64,000 nucleotides of DNA from Escarpia spicata (lineage: Eukaryota; Annelida; Polychaeta; Sabellida; Siboglinidae), in NCBI GenBank assembly GCA_963995525.1, contig OZ023206.1, forward strand, positions 30,066,021 to 30,130,020, in the 5' to 3' direction. Position 1 is the first letter of the stretch, and every line of letters starts with the position of its first letter. Below, piece by piece: positions 1 to 10,980 of this stretch. Both the position numbers and the translations under genes were made by a program. The notes beneath the pieces were generated by a model. It was not told where the DNA came from. It made no database searches and worked only from the letters and a program-made list of their open reading frames with translations.

Positions 1-850
1 TTGGAGGTTTCTGGTGAGCATAAATTTTTTTAAATGTTGCCGCAACAAATATTCAACAGCCACCCACTACATTTTCTGATGCATTGATCTGACAGTGGAC
101 TGGTGCTGAAGCTCCAGTTTACAGCTCCCCTAATATAAATGTTGCTCCCACGCCAGTGGTGTATACTGTACAATCCAAACTATAGGGGTTCTTAGATGCA
201 CCTGCTCAGCCCAATGTTTTGCTCATCACGTTTAGACTTCATTTTGCGAAAACTAAAACCAATCTAATATCTACAATGACATGTTACAATGTTTACAATA
301 TTTGTTAACTCATCATACCAACTATCGAAAAACTTTCATTTATTTAATTCCCTTAAATGGTATTTTTATAACGTTTTCAAGATGGCTGAAATGGGTAGTA
401 TTTCTAGGGGTGGCAGTTCACCTCAAAGTCCGAGGCCAGGCAGATGTTAGCGGACTACCTGCCTGGTAGTGTCCATTATAACATGGTAGTATAAGTCTTA
501 GTGAAACCATCAAACAAACTATTACATAATTTTAATGTGGATCAATTATTTGTATCTTGCAAGTATTCCAAACAACCCATTGCATGTGAGAGATTAGGTG
601 AAACTGCACGTTGTGTGAATTTCCAACAGCTTGTATTTTTTATTTTATTATACTTGTCATACAACTCATAAGTGAAACTGACTCCCTGCATTCCTCTAGG
701 AGGTTGCACTCATCCACCATGTTCTATTTATTGCTTACAGCTCTATCATTAACCGCCGAAGCCCAGTTTAATGATCTCTCATCTCGTCACCACCTCATTA
801 GTGGCCTTCCTCACTTCTACACTTCTTAGAAATCTTGATTGAAAACATAA
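1..850. other. Non-coding left edge
   Basis: I see no exon here. By analogy with the second macro domain, a short exon carrying the first strands of the first macro domain should lie upstream of 1135, but I could not find it. Short open frames at 281-469 and 611-829 resemble no family I know. Confidence 0.4.
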
Positions 851-1066
851 ATTGGAGGTTTTTCGTGAGCTTCTCATGTGTACAATTGGAGATGTTTGGT
901 GAGCCCCAAGGCGGCTGCAGTTGGAGGTGCCAAGGAGGTGCAGGTGTAGATTTTGGTGAGCTTCAAGAAGGTTGCAATTGGACGTTTTTGGTGAGGTTCA
1001 ATTAAGGGAAGTACAGTTGGAGATCCCTTAAGGGAGGCAGTTGTCCAGAGGTTTTTTGGTGAGTTC
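851..1066. repeat. Degenerate tandem repeat rich in GGTGAG
   Basis: About five irregular copies of a unit of 36-55 bases. Each opens with a form of 'attggagg' or 'agttggag' and carries 'tttggtgag' further on. A single matching piece stands at the window start (positions 2-18). The repeated GGTGAG matches a 5' splice-site consensus, but nothing shows that it is used. Confidence 0.5.
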
Positions 1067-1134
1067 GAAAAATGCACCCCCCAAAAAATCATGCCATGGG
1101 TCCTTCTAACCAGGTAACTATAACTATTCCACAG

Positions 1135-2135
1135 GTAGATACCATTGTCAACTCAACCAATACATCCCTTGATATGAACCAAGGGGCCTTGTCAAGAGCA
1201 ATACTAAAAGCGGGAGGTAAAACACTCAAGGACGAATGCAAGAGGAATGCACCACGTGGCATCCGACACGGTGACATCTGGTGGACAACTGCCATGTCAG
1301 TTTGTAGTTCACGGAGCAGTGTGTAGGTGGGCGGACAGACATGACAGGTGTAAACAGGTACAGTGCAGACAGAAGTTAATTTCAGTTATATTAATTGTTT
1401 AATTTACTTAAATTGCTTGATGTATTTTTATGGTATAGCTTTTGACAAAATGTCTAATTACAGAATAAATTTAATTTTCCAGTTTCTGCCTGAACATTTT
1501 TCTCTCTATTTGTCTCAAATTAATTTCACAGAAAAATTAAAATATCTGGTATCCACAACGACAGATTATGTTTTTATTTAGTTTTATTGCAATCATCAGA
1601 TAAAATATTAAAAAGTATGTTTTTAAAGGATTCAGTCCAAATTCATAAAAAAGTGGTTCAGCTCTATAGGCCATATAATACTCACATTTTGCCATATTAT
1701 ATAATTATCAAAGTCAACTTTTGTTCGGGAGTGTTATTGAAATATCTGCGCATGCTACATGACATATTCACATGCTGCTAATTTGCTATAAATAAAGATT
1801 GCAGTGCTGTATATTATTGCACGCCAGTAAATCAGTTGATGAAATCACTGTACATACCTTTAACCTCATAATGTAGTCCAACTGGTAGTGATGGTAGCTG
1901 TCGTTTTTTATAGGTACTGGGAAAGTTTATTGCCAATAGTTTATCATTTGTGAATAAGAAGAAGCTCGTCTCTATTGCTGTCCCTGCCATAGGCACTGGA
2001 GTGCAGGCAATCCCACCTGAGGTGGCTGCCATTGTGATGCTGGATGAACTCTATGGATTCAGTCATCGAAATCCCCTAACTCAAGTGAGAGACGTACGAT
2101 TTGTGGTGTATCCGAAAGATGACCGAACTGTACAG
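1135..2135 (+). pseudogene. Macro domain 1 (two exons), frameshifted
   Basis: Exon 1135-1357 begins VDTIVNSTNTSLDMNQGA, the ADP-ribose-binding segment of a macro domain, and ends with the strand read as VTSGGQLPCQFVVHGAVCRW. The two halves are in different frames. Against the sister exon 3336-3569 (234 nt), this one is 223 nt and lacks about 11 nt between 1269 and 1271, so the first frame runs to a stop at 1324-1326. Exon 1914-2135 is intact (VSIAVPAIGTG, then VRDVRFVVYPKDD) and gives the C-terminal half with its GTG phosphate-loop motif. The split into two exons matches the second macro domain. Confidence 0.8.
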
Positions 2136-5100
2136 GTGAATATCTACTAATATGCTAAGCCATGCATTCATATTGTCTCTCTGCATCCGTTATGCATATC
2201 TATGTATTAATACGCTAACCTTGGATCACTGTAAATGCATCTCCTCCAAGGCACTGCAATTCACTTACGTCTGTCTGTGGTCATCTGTTTCCTTGGACCA
2301 TTGGCCTCTGATCAACCAGTCGGTGATGTATTTAAAAATATAGTTATATTTACATGTTTTTTATATACTATATAATGTAACTGCAGCCCTTTTTGGGTGT
2401 AAACTAGTACGGTAATCAGCTACACTACATTGTTACAATAACGACTGGCACTGGCAGGATGGGTGTGTCCAGTTTCCAGTTTCATTGTTTTATGAAGTTG
2501 TTTGCACATTTTTAGCTGCTCACACAACGATTTTATATTTGCCAAATGGTCGTATTTTTTTAAGATATACCGGTAGTCCTTGTTTAGGCATTTGAGAAGG
2601 TTCTTCTCAACCGATGTTTTGCGATGATAGTGGAGACAACTGAGGGACTGAAGCTGTCAATGTGTGTGTCCGATCTGGCTGACGAACAGGTAAAGTGAAA
2701 GTGTATGTTCTTATATACGTTCGATGCACTCATTACAGTGCAAGTTGAAATGGCTTGACCCTCCATCGGTAATGAACAATCGACCCTTGTATGGGCTTGT
2801 AAACATGGCTCATCTATGCACCGGCCCCAGCCAACTAATGATGGTAACTTAGAGTTGCTCATGAACCAACTAGTTATCCATTTTATTGCTAGTATGAACA
2901 ATTTAACAGTTGATATCTCCCAGGATAAGTAATTGCTGCAAATAATTAAGCTTTCATGTGCTATGTGTGGGGCGCGGTAGCACGGTGATTAGAGGATCAT
3001 ACTCTCAATCGAGAGATTTCTGCTTCGAATCCTCGTTGTATCGTTTCGAGTAGTATTTCACTACACATTGCTGAAGTTCACTCAAATATATGAATGAGTA
3101 CCCAACTACAGGCTGTAGTGGATATATGTGTATGAATAGTCGTTGCACAGTAATTGCAGCATTTCTGAGAGCTTCCCAGAGAAGTTGAGATGGTATTCAA
3201 TTCAACGTGTGTGCCAGAGTGTAAAGCTCTCTCAGCAATCTGAATAGGTCTGCCATGGAGTGAAAGGTAAGATGCTCTGAGCAGTCCTAAGGACTGGATA
3301 CCACGCTATATAAGAACTTACTTTTGCTATTTCAGGTTGATGCCATTGCCAACTTGGCTGGTACCGAGCTTCAGTTGCACCGTGGCGCCTCTTCCAAAGC
3401 TTTGCTTAAGAAGGCTGGGAAAACACTTCAGGAACAGTGTGATAGCGCGGCATCCAATGGAATCAAGTTCGGTCAAGTAGTGGTGACATCTGGTGGTCAG
3501 CTACAGTGTCAGTACGTCGTTCACGGAGCTTGCTGTCACTGGACTGATGGATTTGATAAATGTAAACAGGTCAGTGTACCAGTGCAGGTATCTAATATCA
3601 TTCACAATCTAAATTAAATATACCAGAATGTGAACAGACGTACACTGTAGTTACTTAGTGGTGTGATGTGTTATTGAATTGAATGTCGCTATTAAAAAAA
3701 TCATTTTTCCTGACAATTTTATAGAATGTTTCTCAATGTTTGCATGTAGGTCATCATAATTAATCTTGATTAAAGAAACCATAAAATGACTTATGTAAAT
3801 CAACCACTTACATCAAGATGTTTGCAAGTTATGATGTGCAGATTATGACATAACGGTACCTAATATAGATATATATATAATATGTTATTAAAATGGTAAC
3901 TGTCATTTTATTGCATGTTGAGCCGCTCTCAGAACGAGACGTGGTTCAATAGCTTGGGAAGTTAATGCACTCTTTCTGGAAGATAATACACGATGCCTGA
4001 CAGTGATGATGTGGCAGCAAAGCTGTCTGTGGTTTGGGCTGGCTGACATCTACAACCCTATGAAGGATCCATAATACTACAGTTTATTAAAAGGCCTCTA
4101 ATACCTGTTTTTATAATCAATTAAATTTCGAGTTTTGCAAGTTATGCAAACTTCCCTCAACTGATCCAGGGTTCTCATGGCTGGTGTCCTTCGCTAACAT
4201 ACTGCAGCATATGTGTGGTCTAGAAGGAGATATATGAGAGAAAGCAGGAAGTAGTATATATGGCAGCCATCTTGAAATCAAAGATGGCGGACATTAATGT
4301 AAGCAAGTTAATCTTGTAATAATCAAATACCATGTCCCCAAATATGTGGGTCTAGCCACCAAAATCACCATTTTACACGATTTAGTCCAGCATATTATGA
4401 TTTTGGCAGGCATTTTAAAATGACAGCCAAAGTATCATAAACCTAGCCAGAGGTGGATTTCTGATACAGGACAACACTGTCTACATAAAAAACACTTATA
4501 GCACAAAAAGCTAATTTAGATAATGGCTCAGACAAGTAAACAAACCATGTACTATTCCGTCAATAACATGATATGTACTTCACTGAGATAAGTGGATTGG
4601 TTTGGTATTACTGCAGGTATTGGGAGAGTTCCTGACCAACACTTTCAAGGCTGTTCACGAGAAGAAGCTGACATCTGTTGCTTTCCCTGCAATTGGCACC
4701 GGCAGCCTACAAATCCCTCCTCATTTCGTTGCTAAGATCATGTTTGATGGATTTCTCAAATTCAGTCATCAGTACAAAAGCACAACGCTGAAAGACGTTC
4801 GATTTGTGATGTATCTCAAGAATCGTTCATTGATGCAGGCAAGTGAATGCTATGATATGGTTATAACATAAAACAACTGAATGTTCTTCAGAGTAGTTCA
4901 TTTTATTTGATGCATTTATATTGACATATCCAACATTTACAAATACCCATAGAGACTTGTTTGTGTCACCAATCAACGATCAACCAAAACGAGGGGACCC
5001 ACTTCAGCTAAGTTGGCGTCAAGTACATCTGATCAGTACAAATACATTAGGTCAAGTTCAAGTATTCAAAACATAAACGTATCAAGTACAATTCCTAGTA

Positions 5101-8100
5101 CAAGTACATTATGTCCATCCAAGTGCAAGTCAGTGACAGTGATCAACAATAATGATATCATTCAGGTTCTAGTTATTAACTATTTGGAAAACATCATTAA
5201 TTGTAGATATAAATCAGGATGGCCATTCAAAAAGTGACTGTCACTGGGGAAAACAATAGAGAAATACTGTTTTGTATTCCAAGTACTTAAGTTATGTACA
5301 GTACTTGAAATGTACTTGATATTTTGGCAAGTACAATTGACCATGTACAAGTACTTGTCACTTCAAAAACCCAAGTACAAGTAGAAGTACTGGAAAAATG
5401 TACTTAAGTACAAGTACTCAACCCTGCTATTAGCTTCAGTATGTTAATAATGACGTCATTATACAAGGACGTATGTTATACTGATGAAGACTTGTTGAGA
5501 AGATACACACGTGTTTGCTATGCTAATAAGAACTAGGTACTCTACATACTCACAACCTGTGAAAGGGCGTGACTCCCCTTCCCTGAACGGTCACCCAGTG
5601 TAATTTATTATCAAAACCATGAAAAGGACAGGCCCAAAGTGGAACAAACACCACTGGCTCAAACCATCCTTCAGGATGTTGTGCCAGAAACAGATGTTGT
5701 TCTCTTCTTGATTCCCTGACATCAGGGATGAGGCTGGCCTCAATTCCATTCCTTGATTTCAGTTATCTTTTTTCTTCTTCTTTTCCCTCACCGATCTTGC
5801 ACTGCTCTCTCCACCAACTGTCTCCATTCCTCTCTATCTATCGCTCTCATTCTCCATTCCCCTCCCAATCCTTCCAAGTCTCTCTTTACACAGTCCTCCC
5901 ATCACAGTCTAGGTCATCCTCATCTCCTTTTCCTCTCCATTCTCTGGGCATCTGCTGTCTTTGCCAACCATTCTCCTCCCATTCTCTCCACATGCCCAGC
6001 CCACTTCAGTCGACTCAGTCGACTCCTCACCAGCTTCGTCTTAAGGCTTTCTTTTACTCCAACCTCCTCCCTCAATTCCTCCATTCTCTGCTTGTCAGTT
6101 CTCTTCACTCCTGCAATTCTTCTTACCCAGTTGTTTTCACAAACCTGCACCCCCTCTTGTTGTTTCTCTGTCAGTGCCATTGTCTCTAGGCCATACAGGT
6201 ATGCCAGGGTAACACATGAGCAGAACACCTTTCCTTTGAGTTTACGTGATATACGCCTGTCTCCCATCACACCTTCAACTTTCCTCCAAGTGTCTGCCCC
6301 TGCCTATATACTCCTACGCATTTCTGTGTCTGCATTACCATCTCCGCATATCGCTCCACCAGGTATACAAAACTGTCTCTTTATTTTTGTTTCTTCCCCA
6401 CCAGGGGTATTTCCAGATCTTTGTTTTGCTGCCACACCAGTACTTCTGTCTTTTCCAGACTAACTTTCAGTCCATATCCTTCCACTATGTCAGTTGTTCT
6501 TGGAGATCTACTTCCCTGTCCGCTATCACTGCTAGATCGTCTGTATACAGTAGCTTCGAAAAGATATCCCTCATACAAGTCTTTCTTCTTATCAGTTCCA
6601 CCACTGCAATAAACAACAGTAGACTCAGAGCGCTCCCCTCTGCCTCAGGCCAACATTCACTTCAAACTCTCCTGACACTCCTTGTCCAAACAATTGCAGT
6701 ATTAAGCCTGGAATATGTATTTGTGTCATCTTTCCAACTTATTTTACCTAGACAAACTCTGAATGCTGAAGTAAGAGAGAGCTATTGCAAGAGAAAATTA
6801 AGAAATGCAATACCCTTCAAAACTTGCATTCAAACTTTTAAATTGAACATGAATAATCTACCAAAAGTGATATGCGTCACATTCATGGCATATTTTGGTT
6901 GATGAATATATTTTTGTGGCTGAAGATTATATTTTATCCCATTTTGTTCTCCCGAAGTAGGAATTCAGTGCTGTGCTGCGGGACTACTTTGAGGCGCCTG
7001 TTCTTTGGACTGAGATGAAAGCTGATGAGTACTCTAAGCTAGTGCAGCTGCAGACAGGTTGTGCAGAATACCAGACAGTTGAAAAGATGTTCAAACCTGG
7101 CAATGCATTTGTGATCCAGAAGGTGAGGGCAGTACATTAACATAAATGTGGCAAATTTGATACCTTAATTTATTTTAAACATAAATAACAATAATAATGT
7201 TTTATTTCAGACAATCAGTGTGTCAAAATAAAATTATAAGTAAAATAAGAAAGTCACCAATAAGTGACATCGTTAAGGTGATATTGAATGCCTTCTTCAG
7301 GCTTGCATGTTTGCGGGAAGGGGTTAGGCTTGTTCAGTCCTCTTGCCAATTCGTGTGCACCAACCACGTTCTGTTATTCTGTGTTACTCTCAGCGGTTCA
7401 TTTCTTCCTTGTTAGTGAGTTCTATTGAAACTATCCTCTTATCTATAATCTTTTGAGTCTCATTGCCCATAAATGTCTAGTTTGTTCTGTTGTTGGCTAC
7501 CCGTTTAGTGTCTTTCCATGTTTCTTACCCGACTTTTGTCTTTCCTTCTCAAATGGTTGTCTTAGGGAGACCTTTTGTCATCCAAGTTACTACTATCAGA
7601 CGGTAACAATCTTTTTCTGAGAACATGTTTAATCCATTTCCATCTTCATTACTTGACTTCCACACCGACATTCTCTTCTCTTGTCTTGTTGACATTACAT
7701 CTACATCTCTATCTTGGTCTTTCTGTTCTGTAATTCTCCAAGCTCTTGTTGTTAAGCCTTCCTCATCCAATCATTGTCCATCTCGGTCTGAGATAATGGA
7801 TACCGAAAAGGAGAAATTGCAACACTTTCCACTACCTACCTTCCAACATGCGTGCATAATTTGCACCACATTATCCTAGATTATTGGTTTTTGTCTTAAA
7901 ACGAAGTTATGTTGTGACATTATTAACACATGTGCTTTACCAGTATGTGTGTTGGTTTATTGCCGATGTAAGTTTTCTATAATTTAAGCCTCAAATGAGA
8001 CACCTATGATTGTGATCAAATGTTACTCTATTTGCACGCTTCCAAAGAGTATGTGGTTTAACTTTTTCATTCTTTTATAAAACTGGTTGTTTCAGTGCAC

Positions 8101-9438
8101 ATACACGTACACACGCTCACACACGCATGCGCACACAGTTTCAGTTACACACATATGCATGTGTCACCATCTTTTAACGGTCTACAACATCTGATTTTTA
8201 GATAGAGAGAATTCAGAATCAGAAACTGTACCACGACTTCATTGTGCGCAAGAAATCTATGGAGGAGCAGAATCGACGTTCAATATCTGTTGAACGCAGT
8301 CTCTGGGCATGCCTCGACTGATACTGCTGTCAAGGACATCAACATTTTTGGCTTCAACCGGGCTTACTGCAGCAAGGACGGTTCGTATTTGCATCCGTAA
8401 TAACAAATTCTTTACTAACACTTTTATTTAGGTAAGAACTCTTTTGAAACTACTTGTCCTGGACCTTCTGGTAATAAATAATTCATACTCGATGTTGGTC
8501 TGGCATTCTTATGCAATCCAATCCATGGGTGCAAACAGATGACTAGAATAACTGGTTTCGAGCGTTCTCTTGCGCAAGGTGGTAGTAGTACACAAGCCCT
8601 GGCAGACATCCCACATAATGTATGGGCGTTTGTTGAATCAGTTGTACTTCGTCCCAGTTGCTGTCTTCACCCGTCATTATGGGAACCAACTGCTCGCGCC
8701 CAGTATCAAAGTGCAACCATTAGATCCACAATATTATCCTTCGGACCATTTTCACTAGCCAGTAATATTGATATGATTGGCTATCATCATGAGCCAGTTG
8801 TAGTGCGTTTTTGCTAATTTTCCCTACTTCCGAACATCACATATAAAATCAGCCACAATTGGCTCAAACCCAAAATGGTTAAATCTAAAAGGCAATGCGA
8901 TAATTGGACAACAGGCTCAGCCATAGCCTACTTAGCAAGGATAGCGTTGATTGGAAATAAAAATTCATTGCATTTCGACAATTCAGTATAGAAAAAGTAT
9001 TAAGTCTCCATAAGACAATGAATAGTTAGATCAAATTGCTTACATCATATTTGTTTTAAGCAGACTGATTATTGTATGTTAGAAGGAACATTTATGTTCT
9101 GTTTCGGATTTGCAGCAACCCTATATGGCGACGGCATGTACTTTGCTGTGGAATCAAGCAACTGGGCGTATTCCGCTCCAGCTGACAATGGTTTCAAACG
9201 CCTGTACCTGACACGTGTTCTGACTGGTGAATACACGAAGGGTAAACCCGGTCTCCTAATTCCGCCAGAGAGACCAGGAAAGCCAGGTGTTCTGTTCGAC
9301 AGCGTGGTGGACATGGTTTCCAACCCGAAAATATTTGTTGTGTTCATTGAGTGCCAAGCATACCCAGAGTACCTGGTCACGTTTAGGCGACCTGTCTCGG
9401 AATGTGAGAGGCTGGTTAGTCATACAGATTTGAACTGA
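1135..9438 (+). CDS. PARP14-like mono-ADP-ribosyltransferase, 3' part (macro-macro-ART), probably disabled
   Basis: Eight exons are seen: 1135-1357, 1914-2135, 2588-2689, 3336-3569, 4617-4838, 6961-7122, 8202-8380 and 9116-9438 (TGA). They encode two macro domains followed directly by a PARP catalytic (ART) domain, the C-terminal order of PARP14-type proteins. In that family macro domains bind ADP-ribose and the ART domain transfers a single ADP-ribose to proteins. No WWE domain is seen. Exon junctions are phase 0 except the last, which is phase 1. Introns are GT-AG except the one after 4838, which is GC-AG. The 5' end lies outside the window. Two lesions break the frame: a loss of about 11 nt near 1270 and an extra G at 8305-8307. 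Related genes in the window are intact, so I infer a decayed copy, though an assembly fault is not excluded. Confidence 0.8.
2185..2475 (+). repeat. Copy of the dispersed repeat
   Basis: Shares 'aaatgcatctcctcc', 'cttacgtctgtctgtgg' and 'gcctctgatcaaccagt' with 30110-30310. The later part is more eroded. Confidence 0.5.
2588..2689 (+). CDS. Short exon linking macro 1 to macro 2
   Basis: A 34-codon exon between acceptor 'tttag' (2583-2587) and donor 'gtaaag' (2690). It reads AFEKVLLNRCFAM, then TTEGLKLSMCVSDLADEQ. The first part closes macro domain 1, continuing from the VYPKDDRTVQ end of the previous exon. The second part gives the opening strands of macro domain 2 and joins in phase 0 to VDAIANL at 3336. 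Both joins keep frame and family logic, which supports the call despite its small size. Confidence 0.8.
2970..3323 (+). mobile_element. tRNA-derived SINE
   Basis: The head has an A-box-like 'tagcacggtgattagag' and a B box 'ttcgaatcc', with 'actctcaatcgagag' between them. The body continues for about 300 bases and ends 'ggataccacgctatataaga'. The same body recurs reversed at 39.9 and 45.0-45.5 kb. Its 3' end lies about 12 bases before the acceptor of the macro exon at 3336. Confidence 0.8.
3336..4838 (+). CDS. Macro domain 2 (two exons)
   Basis: Exons 3336-3569 (78 codons) and 4617-4838 (74 codons) are both open. The first reads VDAIANLAGTELQLHRGA and later VVVTSGGQLQCQYVVHGACC. The second has SVAFPAIGTGSLQIPPH and DVRFVMYL. 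The usual NAAN and GGGV ADP-ribose-binding signatures are replaced (NLAG, HRGA), as in some PARP14 macro domains, so binding may be altered or lost. That is inference from sequence alone. The second exon ends in cag followed by gcaagt, a GC donor. Confidence 0.85.
3570..4616. other. Intron within macro domain 2
   Basis: No coding exon is seen. Around 4255-4300 is a pair of inverted phrases, 'ggcagccatcttgaaatc' and 'aaagatggcgg'. A similar 'atggctgccattttgag' occurs near 48540, so this may be a scrap of an interspersed repeat. Confidence 0.35.
4880..5435. repeat. CAAGTA-rich degenerate repeat
   Basis: Many copies of 'caagtac' and its palindromic form 'gtacaagtac' occur between 5015 and 5415. 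The block ends 'aagtactcaaccctgct', a phrase like the ends of some hAT-type elements. The clade call is a guess. It lies in the intron before the ART exons. Confidence 0.4.
5730..6620 (-). mobile_element. LINE fragment, reverse transcriptase C-terminus
   Basis: Read on the minus strand, the segment gives GLKVSLEKTEVLVW, then VFCSCVTLAYLYGLETMAL, NNWVRRIAGVKR, RLKWAGHVERM and WEDCVKRDLEGLGGEWRMRA, ending AVQDR before a stop. This is the thumb and tail of a non-LTR retrotransposon polymerase. Several frame changes and stops make it a dead relic. It sits antisense in the intron before the ART exon at 6961. The long plus-strand open frames over this stretch are shadows. Confidence 0.75.
6961..9438 (+). 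CDS. PARP catalytic (ART) domain, three exons, with +1 frameshift
   Basis: Exon 6961-7122 reads EFSAVLRDYFEAPVLW and LQTGCAEYQTVEKMF, the start of a PARP14/10-type ART fold. Exon 8202-8380 gives IERIQNQKLYHDFIVRKK up to SVERSLW, then after one extra G continues in the next frame as GFNRAYCSKD. Exon 9116-9438 holds LYGDGMYFAVE (the Tyr of the catalytic triad), RVLTGEYTKG and AYPEYLVTFRR, and stops at TGA. A hydrophobic residue where polymerising PARPs have Glu fits a mono-ADP-ribosyltransferase. Without the extra G the exon is 178 nt, which restores phase 0 in and phase 1 out. With it, the frame stops at 8319-8321. The segment after Trp reads H-A-S where the family has H-G-T. Confidence 0.85.
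7123..8201. other. Intron within ART domain
   Basis: No exon found. A short CA/TG-rich patch lies at about 8095-8165. The 7250-7900 stretch could be an eroded antisense repeat, but I cannot place it in a family. Confidence 0.3.
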
Positions 9439-9599
9439 GACTGAACGTCATGCAAAATGGTGTATGTTAGCGTAGTACGTCGCTGCAACACAAGAATATT
9501 ATTGCATGTTTACACAGGTAGAAACTTGACTTCCTCAATCTTCCACCATTGGAAGAACGACGCAGGCAACCTAGGCTAGCTGACAATGCTACATACAAT
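9439..9599 (+). other. Presumed 3' UTR and flank of the PARP14-like gene
   Basis: This begins right after the TGA at 9436-9438. No clear AATAAA signal is seen before the LINE tail at 9600. Confidence 0.3.
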
Positions 9600-9866
9600 A
9601 TATAGCACAAGGCTTGGTCCCAGCCCTACCAGCTGACGCCTTCCTATTATCAGCCAACATAGACAGGTATAGGATCAGACCAACCACCTACGAGGGCTTC
9701 GAAACTCATAACATTCTTCAAAGTACCCCCTTCCAAGACCGACCGAGATAGGGGCTCATTCTTTGTAAAGACCGTCATCGAAGAGAACGCAGTCACAGAT
9801 GACGTCAACCTACTCAAACCCAACGACTTTTCGCCTGCAGTTGGGACGCAGAGGGTTTCACTCACC
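9600..9866 (+). mobile_element. LINE polymerase tail, degenerate
   Basis: The plus strand gives RYRIRPTTYEGFETHNI, then after a frame change SFFVKTVIEENAVTDDVNLL, ending at a TAG near 9866. A tail of the form SFFxxTVxxWNxL is typical at the C-terminus of CR1/Jockey-like reverse transcriptases. The key Trp is replaced here. Confidence 0.5.
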
Positions 9867-10414
9867 AGCTAGCAACCTTCTTCGTGTTTTTAAACTGTTG
9901 TCAGTGCTGTATAAAGTATTTTAAAGTGTGGCTGGAAGAAGCGGAGTTAAATCTAAGGACTGTTTTAGAAATCTGCGGTCAATTTCCGTAATGATTACAT
10001 AACATTTGTAATGCTAGGCAAGCATGTGCTATTGCAAAATAATGTTTAATTGCGAAGAGGCCTTATAATGCCATGCCATGACATGTGTAAACAACTATAC
10101 TATAACCAGGTCTTTGAAGGAACACATGTTGTCACAGCAATTTCTCAGTATATAAAATGCTGCTCGTTTCTTTCTTACCTTAAGTTCTTACCTTAGTAGC
10201 GGTGAATGATTGCCCAAGTTGAGCACTGAGACCGTCTCAAGGTTAGTTTTCTGTAATGGTATTCCATTGTATATTGATTTTGCTGCTATTGTTGTTGCTG
10301 TTGGCATTATTGTTATGTTTGTCTTTTTATCTTGTCTTTTCCGGTTTGCCTATAGTCTCTATATAGGCTCGATTGTGTGCGTGCGTGTGTGTGTGTTACT
10401 ACGTGAAGTTGTAG

Positions 10415-10570
10415 TTATAGAGGTCTGGATGGTCTCTCCAGTCTCTGGAGGTGGGACCTCAGCTGATTGATTGTCTGTGCTTGGACTGTGTCTTCTGATA
10501 GTGCATTCCAGGATCTTACTACACGAGTGGAGAGGAAAGAATGTCTGGTTCCTGCTGATGTCTGTGTAAC
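10415..10570 (-). mobile_element. LINE polymerase tail
   Basis: The minus strand reads STRVVRSWNALSEDTVQAQ followed by INQLRSHLQRLERPSRPL and a stop. The RVVxxWNxL motif marks the C-terminal end of a CR1/Jockey-like LINE ORF2. Nothing upstream of it is preserved that I can see. Confidence 0.6.
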
Positions 10571-10980
10571 TAGTTTTATTGGTTGTTTATTCGCATTATA
10601 AGCAAGATGACAACCTTCAGGAAAACAAACATTTCATGAGAATCTTCCACTTTGAAACCAAATTATGAGTAAACCACTAATGTAAAAATGTTTAATGTAG
10701 TTGCAAGTAGTTTGTATTAATTCTTTTAGGTGCATAACACCAAAAAGTTGTCTTTTGTTTTCCTTTAAGCAATATATAACTATAACGTCAAGTAAGATTA
10801 CATGATGCGCACGTGTAGACTGTATTTTACTCTACAAACATAGTTTAAGCAAAATTGCAGAGTTAGCAAAACGTGTGAGTGTGTTAGCTGTTGGCATAAT
10901 ATATGAACGGTTTGTTTCGAAAATGCATTTAGTGTTATAGACATGTGAAAAGTAGGCCCTACGCAAGATTCATTATTTAT
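10571..10980. other. Unassigned intergenic DNA
   Basis: AT-rich sequence without coding signal or an obvious repeat. Confidence 0.3.

Noticed and set aside
2970..3040. tRNA gene with A and B boxes
   Set aside because: The same head is joined to a shared 300-bp body at three other places, so it is a SINE head. No proper cloverleaf with an anticodon arm could be drawn.
5753..6902. Two plus-strand open frames above 200 codons
   Set aside because: They are Leu/Ser-rich shadows of a LINE read on the opposite strand, which gives recognisable polymerase blocks.
1135..9438. Calling the PARP14-like gene fully functional
   Set aside because: Two separate frame breaks, one of them 11 nt long, cannot be explained by alternative splice sites that I can find.
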